From: Chloroflexi bacterium UBA2235
GTDB lineage: Bacteria > Chloroflexota > UBA11872 > UBA12225
Direction: 5' to 3'
Length of the DNA stretch: 17,155 bases
Assembly (NCBI GenBank): GCA_002347925.1
Contig: DDYL01000161.1
Span: 11,836-28,990, forward strand
Below the pieces are notes generated by a model. That model was not told the DNA's origin. It searched no databases and saw only the letters and a program-made list of their open reading frames with translations. Each line of letters begins with the position of its first letter. The first letter of the stretch is position 1. Both the position numbers and the translations under genes were made by a program. This document shows positions 6,980 to 13,648 of the stretch, piece after piece.

Positions 6980-8580
6980 TTGGTGCCAGCCCTCTGCACA
7001 TCACCAGTTACAACCGGGGTGTCACCAGAATTGGTCGCCGCTTGCGCCAGAACCATGCCAGTGACCGCCCAGAGAAGCGTGACCAAGTGGGGGAATGAGA
7101 CGAAATGGTGGTCGACCATTCCGGCGACCAAGGCACCACCGATCGCACCGATACCTCCGAACATGATGCCGTCATCGCGCACCGCGATGCTGGCCCGCCG
7201 GATTTCAGGCCACAGACCCCACGCCATCCCAACCCACAAGCCAAGGTACGCCACGAGGGCCGGGATCCCTGACCGTTGGGCAATGGTCAAGTAGATGTTC
7301 GAGACACCTCTCGTGAACTCGAGGTCGATACTCCGGCCAACGATCCCCCACCCGACACCAATCCACGGCGCTCCGGTAATAATGGTGTAGGCATTGTGTA
7401 TTTCGTCTAGGCGCATCGATGACGCGCGATCCTGCGCCTGCAGTCCGGAAATCAGGTGTTCCGTGAAGCGTTGCGCTTGGGGCAGGAAGACCGCGAGGGC
7501 ACCGGCCACGCCAATCACCACCCACAGGCGCCGGTAACGGAGGGTTCCGACAATCATGACGGCGGCGCCCAGGGACAGCCACGAACCGCGTGATTCGGTG
7601 AGGAGGAGGCCCACGGCGATCGGGGCCAGAAGGACAGCGGTGACTGGTCGGGGCCAGATCGGGTGCGTGGCCAGGAGTTGGGGGATAGCAAGCGCCCCTC
7701 CGATCATCAGGAGTGCGCCGAGCATGTTCGGGTCAATGGACGTGCCGATTGCGCGAAGGATATCGGTATCTGGGCGGTAGCGGAGCACGGTATCGCCCAC
7801 CGGGTAGCCGAGCGGTTCCAGTGCGGCCAGCAAACGGTAGGCAAGGTCGCGCGGAGCGAGGTACAGGCCAATCCCGATCAAGGACTCGATGGATGCAACG
7901 ACGATGACCGTTCCAACGAAACGATTGATGGACGCACGGCTGCCGAGAAGATGGCCGACCGGGATCACGATGAGGTGCCCAAGCGAGACCTTTGCAAACA
8001 TGCGGGCGGTCTCGTTGAGACTGAGCGGGTCCGGCGAGGCAAGATAGGACGCCACGACAACTCCGGTTGCAAGACACGTCATGAAGACCGGTGCTGGGAA
8101 TCGCACTCGATCCCGGCCCGTCGCAAGGCGAATCAGCCAAATGGCCCAGATGACGGCGGTCAGGATGTCAAGGAACGTGGGTGCTACGCCTAAGCGCAGT
8201 GGCACGACAGCAAACGGAAGGATGGCGATGACGCCGACAGTGCCTCCAAGGGCAACGGCCGGGTGCAGGAACGCAAGCGTGACTCCGATCATGGCTGCCA
8301 TGACACTTCCGGGAACAACCGGGGAAACGGTGCCCGAAACCAGCCCCAGAAGCACGGCTGCAACGAGGGAAATCACGACAAGCGCGGTGCTGCGGTGGGT
8401 TTCGATCCACGCTTGCGGTGGTTCCGGCCCTTCGCGTCGAGGCGCTGATCCACCGTGATCCGCCTGACGGCCTGAACCGGCAGGCAACGAAATGTGTGGC
8501 GAGGACCGCGCGTTGGACACCATCGGATCAGTCGCTAGAACGATGCCGCGTGGCATCCCGTGCCGGTCACATCGAGGCAC
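6976..8580 (-). CDS. O-antigen ligase / polymerase-like polytopic membrane protein
   Basis: This protein resembles the WaaL/Wzy superfamily (O-antigen ligase domain), which either polymerises lipid-linked repeat units or transfers the finished glycan at the outer face of the membrane. The 534-residue frame is mostly hydrophobic, with roughly ten or more membrane segments from residue 66 onwards. Family features are GTSIDPNMLGALL at 279-291, TESRGSWLSLGAA at 328-340, HNAYTIITGAPWIGVGWG at 395-412 in a large loop, and VDHHFV at 489-494. Ligase and polymerase cannot be told apart from sequence. The first 60 residues are polar and poorly conserved-looking, so the start is uncertain: GTG 8580, ATG 8556 or ATG 8523, none with a clear ribosome site. 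The stop overlaps the next gene as ATGA. Confidence 0.88.
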   Translation of the reverse strand: MPRCDRHGMPRGIVLATDPMVSNARSSPHISLPAGSGRQADHGGSAPRREGPEPPQAWIETHRSTALVVISLVAAVLLGLVSGTVSPVVPGSVMAAMIGVTLAFLHPAVALGGTVGVIAILPFAVVPLRLGVAPTFLDILTAVIWAIWLIRLATGRDRVRFPAPVFMTCLATGVVVASYLASPDPLSLNETARMFAKVSLGHLIVIPVGHLLGSRASINRFVGTVIVVASIESLIGIGLYLAPRDLAYRLLAALEPLGYPVGDTVLRYRPDTDILRAIGTSIDPNMLGALLMIGGALAIPQLLATHPIWPRPVTAVLLAPIAVGLLLTESRGSWLSLGAAVMIVGTLRYRRLWVVIGVAGALAVFLPQAQRFTEHLISGLQAQDRASSMRLDEIHNAYTIITGAPWIGVGWGIVGRSIDLEFTRGVSNIYLTIAQRSGIPALVAYLGLWVGMAWGLWPEIRRASIAVRDDGIMFGGIGAIGGALVAGMVDHHFVSFPHLVTLLWAVTGMVLAQAATNSGDTPVVTGDVQRAGTK

Positions 8581-8617
8581 CTGCGGGATGACCGCCCTGG
8601 CAAACGGAATGGATGGT

Positions 8618-8947
8618 TCAGGAGGTTGGCACCTGTTCGGCTTGCCACTCCTCGGCAGTGATCATCGTCCCTCCGGTGACATCCTCGGAGACCAGCCGAT
8701 AGTTGCGATCAAATGCGAGGTCGACCTCTATCCGTCGGAAGCACTTCCGACCAACAATCGACTTGCGAACGACAAATCCGCCACCATCATCGTCTGGCGA
8801 CAGGTCACTGGTGCGGTTGAGACGCACCCGGATGGCTTCCTTGCAGAACCGGCAACGAACATGGATGTACACCGCGTTCGCATCCCCGGACGAAGAGGGA
8901 CCACCAGACCCGAACAGGCTTCCAAAGAGGCGGCCGAGGAAAGACAT
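8618..8947 (-). CDS. Small conserved hypothetical protein with a CxxC motif
   Basis: This 109-residue protein has no function I can assign. It begins with a short hydrophobic and glycine/serine-rich stretch (MSFLGRLFGSLFGSGG, 1-16). Next come C32-x2-C35, a VRLNRTSDLS segment (41-50), an acidic DDD (52-54), a basic VRKSIVGRKCFRR block (60-72) that includes C69, and an acidic tail. Two or three cysteines suggest a small metal-binding or redox fold, but a full zinc ribbon would need a fourth ligand. From memory it resembles a short family found in Chloroflexota genomes; this is recall, not a search. AGGAG lies about 12 bases before the ATG. It sits between proC and the polysaccharide genes, 37 bases before the next start and on the same strand, so it may be co-transcribed. 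Confidence 0.72.
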   Translation of the reverse strand: MSFLGRLFGSLFGSGGPSSSGDANAVYIHVRCRFCKEAIRVRLNRTSDLSPDDDGGGFVVRKSIVGRKCFRRIEVDLAFDRNYRLVSEDVTGGTMITAEEWQAEQVPTS

Positions 8948-9001
8948 CGTTACTCGCCACTCCTGACCCGGTCACACATTTGAGGACGATAGCACCCACG
9001 G

Positions 9002-9817
9002 TTACTTCCGGGCCGCCGCCCCGAGTTCGACACTTCGCTGGTAGGCCGCAACGATGCCGTCGGACAGCGCGGCACGGAGGCCAGAACGTTCCATGGCGGC
9101 CAGACCGGCTGCGGTGGTTCCACCGGGTGTGGTGACCATGTTCCGGAGATCCGCTGGATGCCTCCCGGTGGCGCGGGCAAGCGCAACCGATCCGGCTAGC
9201 GTCTGAAGGACAAGTTCGTACGACCAGTCCCGCCGGAGGCCCAGTTGGACCCCGGCGTCAGTCATCGCCTCGATGATGACCATGGCCCACGCTGGACCGC
9301 TACCGGAGACCGCCGTGACCATGTCCAGGTAGCGTTCGGCATCAACCTCCAGTTCGGTGCCAACGGCGGCCAGAAGGGCGCGGATTTCCGCACGAGATGC
9401 TTCCCCGACATCGGGCGTCGCGCACCAGGCGGTCACGCCCTGTCCAACCTGTGCAGGCGTGTTGGGCATCGCGCGTACGATTGCCGAATGCCCCAGCGCC
9501 TCCTGCAAGGTCGCAAGTTCAATCCCGGCAGCGATCGAGAGGATGACCTGGCCGGGAAGAAGCTTTCCGCGCAGGTCGCGCCCAAGTGCGGTCAGGATCT
9601 GTGGTTTGACAGCCAGAAGAATGCAGGTCGCGCCATCGATTGCAGCGGGGGCATCAAAGATGGCGCGGACACCCAATGATGCATGCAACCGGTCACGGAT
9701 CCCCGGATCGGCATCGCTGACTACAACCTCGGAGGCCGAATAGAGGCCGGCGGCGATTGCCCGCGCCAGGATTGCGCCGCCCATCTGCCCGCCACCGATC
9801 ACTGCAAGCCGTCGCAT
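9002..9817 (-). CDS. proC: Pyrroline-5-carboxylate reductase
   Basis: ProC reduces 1-pyrroline-5-carboxylate to proline with NAD(P)H, the last step of proline synthesis, in the cytoplasm. From ATG 9817 the protein has 271 residues, the usual length. Visible motifs are the Rossmann glycine loop IGGGQMGGAI (7-16), AVKPQ (69-73), RAMPNTPAQVGQG (115-127), TAVSGSGPAWAM (168-179) and the family signature MVTTPGGTTAAGL (227-239). The frame is open to 9892 with ATGs at 9847 and 9841, but those would add residues ahead of the nucleotide-binding strand where the family normally begins; GGA six bases before 9817 is a modest ribosome site. It is the first of a run of minus-strand genes leading into the polysaccharide block, and is divergent from the dehydratase genes. 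Confidence 0.96.
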   Translation of the reverse strand: MRRLAVIGGGQMGGAILARAIAAGLYSASEVVVSDADPGIRDRLHASLGVRAIFDAPAAIDGATCILLAVKPQILTALGRDLRGKLLPGQVILSIAAGIELATLQEALGHSAIVRAMPNTPAQVGQGVTAWCATPDVGEASRAEIRALLAAVGTELEVDAERYLDMVTAVSGSGPAWAMVIIEAMTDAGVQLGLRRDWSYELVLQTLAGSVALARATGRHPADLRNMVTTPGGTTAAGLAAMERSGLRAALSDGIVAAYQRSVELGAAARK

Positions 9818-9925
9818 GGGAGATCCGTCCGTAGCACTCATCGTCATGGGTGCATTGTGCCCGAGAGCGCGACTGCGTGACGTCCGGCGCACCGATTGCC
9901 GGTCACCGGCGGCTTCACTTCAGTC

Positions 9926-9955
9926 CCGACACGGCAGGCGCATCATCGCTATCCT
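9926..9955 (+). promoter_or_regulatory. Weak promoter candidate for the dehydratase genes
   Basis: CCGACA (9926-9931) and TATCCT (9950-9955) are separated by 18 bases, about 60 bases before the ATG at 10018. Each box matches the sigma-70 consensus at only four positions, so this is tentative. The 200-base proC/dehydratase gap must hold both divergent promoters. Confidence 0.25.
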
Positions 9956-9968
9956 CGGACCGCGCGTA

Positions 9969-9992
9969 TCGCAAACGTCCGGTTGATTGCGA
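9969..9992. promoter_or_regulatory. Possible operator: inverted repeat before the first dehydratase gene
   Basis: TCGCAA (9969-9974) and TTGCGA (9987-9992) form a 6-base inverted repeat with 12 bases between the arms, lying between the candidate promoter and the ribosome site. The position suits a repressor that senses a sugar acid, but no regulator gene is present in the window. Confidence 0.3.
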
Positions 9993-10017
9993 AACGCAGT
10001 GAAGCGAGGGAGACGCA

Positions 10018-11151
10018 ATGAAGATCACCGATATCGAGTGCTACCCAGTCTGGGGAGGATCGCGGAACTACTTCTTCGTGGTGGTCGACACTGACGAGGG
10101 GATCTGGGGTATTGGCGAAGCCGGCCTGACAGGCCGTGAGTTGGCGGTCCAAGGGGTCATCGAACACTTCAAGACCTTCCTTGTCGGCCAGGACCCATTC
10201 AGGATCGAATACCTCTGGCAGATGATGTCTCGCGGTGGGTTCTTCCCGGCGCAGAACATCGCGACCTCGGCAATTGCGGCGATCGACATCGCACTCTGGG
10301 ACATCAAGGGGAAGGCCCTGAATGTTCCGGTGTACGAACTCCTCGGCGGACTCTGCCGCGACAAGGTCGTCTGTTACCCGCACATCCAACGTCCCTCCAT
10401 CGAGGAGTTGGTTGAAAATGCCCGGAAGCACGTTGCCGAAGGGTGGAAGTTCGTGCGGTGGGGCCTGTCGGAGTTCGGAAACATCCTGGAGCCGTCGGTC
10501 GCCATTCCACAGGCGGTACGTGAGTTCGCAGCCCTCCGCAAGGCGCTTGGCGACAGCGTGGAACTGTGCTTCGATATTCACACCCGGCTGGATCCAGCCG
10601 ATTCCATCAGGCTTTGCCGGGCGGTCGAGGAGTTCAACCCCTTCTTCATGGAGGATCCGATCCGCGCCGAGAGCATGCAAAGCCTGCGTCTCGTCCGTCA
10701 ACACGTGCATTCGCCAATCGCGGTCGGCGAACAATTCGCAAGCAAGTGGGAGTTCCGGCAGGTCATCGAGGAAGAGCTGATGGATTTCTGCCGGGTAGAC
10801 CTTGGCATCTGCGGTGGTCTCACCGAAGCCAAGAAAATCGCGGGTTGGTGCGAAACGCATTACATCAAGTTGGCAACCCACAATCCGCTAGGACCGGTCT
10901 CGACCGCGGCGTGCCTGCACCTCAATCTTTCATCGCCACTCGTCGGCGTGCAGGAACAGCCGCGGAAACCGGGCACCTCACTCATGGACGTCGTGACCGT
11001 CCAGGTTCCGTGGGAGAACGGGTACCTCCTGCCACCAACGCGACCGGGACTCGGGATCGACTTCGACCGTGACGCGGCGCGCAAGCATCCGTTCCAGATT
11101 GCCGAACTGCCCCAGTTGCGTCGCCTGGATGGAAGCATCACCAACTGGTGA
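10018..11151 (+). CDS. Galactonate dehydratase-like enzyme (mandelate racemase/muconate lactonizing family)
   Basis: This enolase-superfamily enzyme probably dehydrates an aldonic acid such as galactonate to a 2-keto-3-deoxy acid, using Mg2+. It has 377 residues, normal for the family. The N-terminal capping domain (1-115) ends in IDIALWDIKGKALNVPVYEL; the barrel follows. The metal ligands appear as D186 (in CFDIHTR), E212 (FMEDPI) and E238 (VGEQF), with H188 and H288 (THNPLGPVS) as acid/base residues and E313 (VQEQ). These sit at a constant offset of +3 from the numbering I recall for E. coli DgoD (D183, H185, E209, E235, H285, E310), which is strong support. Related gluconate or mannonate dehydratases cannot be excluded. 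GGGAG lies five bases before the ATG. A paralogue follows 93 bases downstream, so sugar-acid catabolism is likely; no transporter or aldolase gene is nearby. Confidence 0.88.
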   Translation: MKITDIECYPVWGGSRNYFFVVVDTDEGIWGIGEAGLTGRELAVQGVIEHFKTFLVGQDPFRIEYLWQMMSRGGFFPAQNIATSAIAAIDIALWDIKGKALNVPVYELLGGLCRDKVVCYPHIQRPSIEELVENARKHVAEGWKFVRWGLSEFGNILEPSVAIPQAVREFAALRKALGDSVELCFDIHTRLDPADSIRLCRAVEEFNPFFMEDPIRAESMQSLRLVRQHVHSPIAVGEQFASKWEFRQVIEEELMDFCRVDLGICGGLTEAKKIAGWCETHYIKLATHNPLGPVSTAACLHLNLSSPLVGVQEQPRKPGTSLMDVVTVQVPWENGYLLPPTRPGLGIDFDRDAARKHPFQIAELPQLRRLDGSITNW

Positions 11152-11162
11152 GCCGCGAGCGA

Positions 11163-11210
11163 GCCTTGCCCCGGAAGACAGGTCTTCGGCAACAGCGGAC
11201 GGGGCAAGGC
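11163..11210 (+). other. Intercistronic stem-loop between the two dehydratase genes
   Basis: GCCTTGCCCC (11163-11172) pairs with GGGGCAAGGC (11201-11210), a perfect 10-base stem that extends by three more pairs across one mismatch. Inside it, GAAGAC (11174-11179 region) and GTCTTC (ending at 11187) form a second small hairpin. There is no T-run after it, so it is not a canonical intrinsic terminator. It may be an mRNA-processing or stability element, or a partial attenuator. Confidence 0.6.
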
Positions 11211-11244
11211 GCGCCAAGGATTGGGCGGGAAAGGAAATGGCAGC

Positions 11245-12453
11245 ATGAAAGTGACCGGGATCGAAACGATCCAACTGGAGGAGTTCGGCAACATCCTCTT
11301 CGTGCAGGTTCATACCGATGACGGGATTGTCGGGTTGGGTGAGACGTTCTTCGGCGCACCCGAAGTCGCCTCGTACCTGCATGAGACCGTAGCACCGAAG
11401 CTGATCGGGCAGGATCCCGGTCGCATCGACCGACTTCGCACTTCGCTGCCGGGTTATGTGGGAACGAAGGGAACCGGGGTCGAACGCCGGGGCCTCTCGG
11501 CAATCGACATGGCGCTCTGGGACATCAAGGGCAAGCACCTCGGGGTACCCGTCTTCGAGCTGCTCGGTGGAGCCTCCCACGATCGTGTGCGGGTCTACAA
11601 CACCTGCGCCGGGTACCGGTACGTCCGCAAGACGGTCGGCCAGGCACGCGAGAACTGGGGCGTGGGCGTCGACAGTATCGGACCGTATGAGGATCTCGAC
11701 GCCTGGTTGACTGGTGATGCAGGCCCCCTGGCACAAAGTCTCTTGGCCATGGGCATCACTGGGATGAAGATGTGGCCCTTTGACGAAGCTGCGTACCGCA
11801 CGAACGGGACCTCGATATCGCCGCGTGAACTAGACACCGCAATGCGTCCGTTCCGGCGGGTACGCGAAGTGGTCGGCTATGACATGGACCTGATGGTTGA
11901 GCTGCATGGCCTTTGGCAGACGCCGGCTGCGCTGCAGATCGCGCAGGCATTCGAACGCGAGGACATCCGGCCGTTCTGGATCGAGGACCCAGTTCGTCCA
12001 GACGACATCGCTTCTCTCGCGCAGTTTGCCCACGGCACGCGGATCCCGACGACCGCGAGCGAACTGCTAGGGAACCGGGGTGGCTTCCGTGAACTCATGG
12101 AAGCACGCGCTGCCAGTTACGTCATGCTGGACCTTGGCTGGTGCGGAGGCATCTCCGAGGGCAAGGCCATCGCGACCCTGGCGGAGTCATTCGGGCTGCC
12201 GGTCGCACCGCACGATTGCACCGGTCCGGTGACCTGGGCGGCGGGCGTCCACGTAGCGATGAATGCCCCGAACACATTGATCCAGGAGGTTGTCCGGGCC
12301 TTCTACACGGGGTGGTACACCGAACTTGTGACTGGCCTGCCCATCGTGGCCGACGGGCACATCACGCTGCCAGACGTCCCAGGCCTTGGAACATCACTCC
12401 TGCCGGGATTGACCGAGCGCCCGGATGCAGTGGTTCGGCGGTCAGGCAACTAG
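11245..12453 (+). CDS. Mandelate racemase/muconate lactonizing family enzyme, probable sugar-acid dehydratase
   Basis: This is a second enolase-superfamily protein, clearly paralogous to the preceding gene (shared LSAIDMALWDIKGKHLGVPV at 84-103 after the capping domain). From ATG 11245 it has 402 residues; AGGA lies nine bases upstream, which I prefer to the frame opening at 11221. Likely metal ligands are E219 (in MVELHGLW), E247 (WIEDPV) and E273 (ASELLG), with H221 and H323 (APHDCTGP) as acid/base candidates and E348 (IQEVV). The first ligand is therefore Glu where the galactonate dehydratase type has Asp. An insertion around 120-160 compared with its neighbour would shape a different substrate pocket. 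It probably acts on a different sugar acid, by dehydration or epimerisation. The exact substrate cannot be called. Confidence 0.85.
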   Translation: MKVTGIETIQLEEFGNILFVQVHTDDGIVGLGETFFGAPEVASYLHETVAPKLIGQDPGRIDRLRTSLPGYVGTKGTGVERRGLSAIDMALWDIKGKHLGVPVFELLGGASHDRVRVYNTCAGYRYVRKTVGQARENWGVGVDSIGPYEDLDAWLTGDAGPLAQSLLAMGITGMKMWPFDEAAYRTNGTSISPRELDTAMRPFRRVREVVGYDMDLMVELHGLWQTPAALQIAQAFEREDIRPFWIEDPVRPDDIASLAQFAHGTRIPTTASELLGNRGGFRELMEARAASYVMLDLGWCGGISEGKAIATLAESFGLPVAPHDCTGPVTWAAGVHVAMNAPNTLIQEVVRAFYTGWYTELVTGLPIVADGHITLPDVPGLGTSLLPGLTERPDAVVRRSGN

Positions 12454-12457
12454 AACA

Positions 12458-12501
12458 CGGACTGGGACGCCTGACCCATTCGGTTCACGCGTCCCAGTCC
12501 G
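12458..12501. terminator. Probable bidirectional terminator between convergent genes
   Basis: CGGACTGGGACGC (12458-12470) and GCGTCCCAGTCCG (12489-12501) form a perfect 13-base stem with an 18-base loop. It begins four bases after the dehydratase stop, and its right arm covers the last codons of the convergent thioesterase gene. There is no clear T-tract, so termination might be weak, or the stem may protect both transcript ends. Confidence 0.7.
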
Positions 12502-12934
12502 GATGCGCCTCCATGGAAGCGAACATCGTGCTGGCCGGGTGATCCTTCGGCAGGCGCGTCGGGCGTCCGTCACGGGTTACCCACACCAGTTCGATGCTTC
12601 CGAACGAAAGTGTCTCTGCACCGTCGGAATGCTGGTCGAAATCAGCAGCATCGTGAAGGCGGTATCCGAAGCGCATCCGGGGCCCGCGCATTTCCACGAG
12701 GGCGACGCGCATGACAAGTAACTGGTCGAACCGTGCGGGTCGGCGATAGTTCAGATGGGTCTGGTGGACCGCCTGGGCGTACCCGCTGGCTTCAATGTCG
12801 CCCCAAGGGAACCCGAGCGCGCGAATCCATTCCACCCTCGCCATCTCAAACCAGACAAGATAGACGGCGTGGTGGGCCACCCCCATTTGGTCCGTTTCGG
12901 CATACCGCACTCGGAATAGATGGTCGTAGATCAT
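12485..12934 (-). CDS. Hotdog-fold acyl-CoA thioesterase (4-hydroxybenzoyl-CoA thioesterase/YbgC type)
   Basis: These enzymes hydrolyse acyl-CoA thioesters in the cytoplasm. From ATG 12934 the protein has 149 residues, typical for the family. The defining segment is YAETDQMGVAHHAVYLVWFE (11-30), with D15 as the expected catalytic aspartate and the following H21/H22 and Y25 conserved, then the hotdog helix and strands with LNYRRPARFDQLLV at 61-74. The frame is open to a TTG at 12976, but that would add 14 residues unlike the family start. No clear ribosome site precedes the ATG. The gene is convergent with the dehydratase and divergent from a methyltransferase gene, so it is probably a single unit. 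The physiological substrate is unknown; fatty acyl-CoA, aromatic acyl-CoA or a housekeeping role are all possible. Confidence 0.9.
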   Translation of the reverse strand: MIYDHLFRVRYAETDQMGVAHHAVYLVWFEMARVEWIRALGFPWGDIEASGYAQAVHQTHLNYRRPARFDQLLVMRVALVEMRGPRMRFGYRLHDAADFDQHSDGAETLSFGSIELVWVTRDGRPTRLPKDHPASTMFASMEAHPDWDA

Positions 12935-12992
12935 GCAGGGGGGTAGGGTACCCTCCAACAACCGACCGGTTTCCAATCAGGTGTCGGAAATG

Positions 12993-13007
12993 GCGGAATT
13001 GTTCCGC
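12993..13007. promoter_or_regulatory. Short palindrome in the thioesterase/methyltransferase divergent gap
   Basis: GCGGAA, TTG, TTCCGC form a perfect 6-base hairpin or operator-like dyad in the 99-base divergent intergenic region. An imperfect outer repeat (CGGAAATG before it, GCATTTCGG after it) surrounds it. It could be an operator for either gene or a 5' untranslated hairpin. Confidence 0.35.
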
Positions 13008-13033
13008 TGCGTGACGCATTTCGGACGGAGCCC

Positions 13034-13648
13034 ATGACGACGCCAAATCCAGTCCACGAACCGACGTATTGGGAAGCACGCTACAAGGACGGCCGGACTG
13101 GCTGGGAACGGGGGGTGCCGACGCCCGCGTTCATCGATCTGCTGGAAGGCCCGAGCGCCCTTCCACCCGGACGCTTGGCGGCACCGGGGTGCGGACGGGG
13201 CCATGACGCACTCCTGTTCGCGTCCCACGGGTTCGAGGTCGTCGGGTTCGACTTTGCGCCATCGGCAGTCGCCGGTGCGACCGAACTGGCGCATTCAAAG
13301 GGACTTGACGATCACGCACGTTTCGAGCAGGCGGATGTCTTCACCCTGCATCAGCGGTATCCCGAGGCATTCGACTACGTCCTGGAACGAGCATGCTTCT
13401 GCGCGATTGCCCCGGCGGACCGTGACCGATACGTCACGAACATCAGGACAATCCTCAAGCCCGGGGGACGCCTGATTGCAAGTTTCTTCATCGGGCCAGC
13501 CGAGGGTGGGCCACCGTTCGCCGCCGACTGGGAGATCATCAAGGCTCACTTCGCACCATGGTTCGAGATTGACGAGGCGCACGAACCCGAAATCGAGACA
13601 CCGATGGATGGCGCCGACTTGTTCGCGATCCTTCGCCGGGTGCGGTGA
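13034..13648 (+). CDS. SAM-dependent methyltransferase, thiopurine methyltransferase-like
   Basis: This 204-residue protein belongs to the TPMT-like class I methyltransferases, cytoplasmic enzymes that methylate thiol, halide or thiocyanate acceptors with S-adenosylmethionine. It begins with the family N-terminus YWEARYKDGRTGWERG (12-27), followed by motif I PGCGRGHD (51-58), the ribose-binding acidic strand GFDFAPSAV (71-79), QADVF (99-103), the TPMT-type ERACFCAIAPADRDRY (118-133) and LKPGGRLIASFF (141-152). The length is typical. Motif I starts AAPGCGRG, where many relatives have VPGCGRG. The stop overlaps the next gene's ATG as TGATG, so the two are probably co-translated. The substrate is unknown; detoxification or volatile methyl-compound production are the known family roles. 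Confidence 0.88.
   Translation: MTTPNPVHEPTYWEARYKDGRTGWERGVPTPAFIDLLEGPSALPPGRLAAPGCGRGHDALLFASHGFEVVGFDFAPSAVAGATELAHSKGLDDHARFEQADVFTLHQRYPEAFDYVLERACFCAIAPADRDRYVTNIRTILKPGGRLIASFFIGPAEGGPPFAADWEIIKAHFAPWFEIDEAHEPEIETPMDGADLFAILRRVR

Noticed and set aside
9949..10881. Long open frame (310 codons) on the minus strand
   Set aside because: It lies antisense to the dehydratase gene at 10018-11151, which has a complete active-site pattern; the opposite frame has no recognisable motif and reflects high-GC codon bias.
10978..11736. Open frame of 252 codons on the minus strand
   Set aside because: Antisense to two well-supported dehydratase genes and spans their intergenic gap; no family signature.
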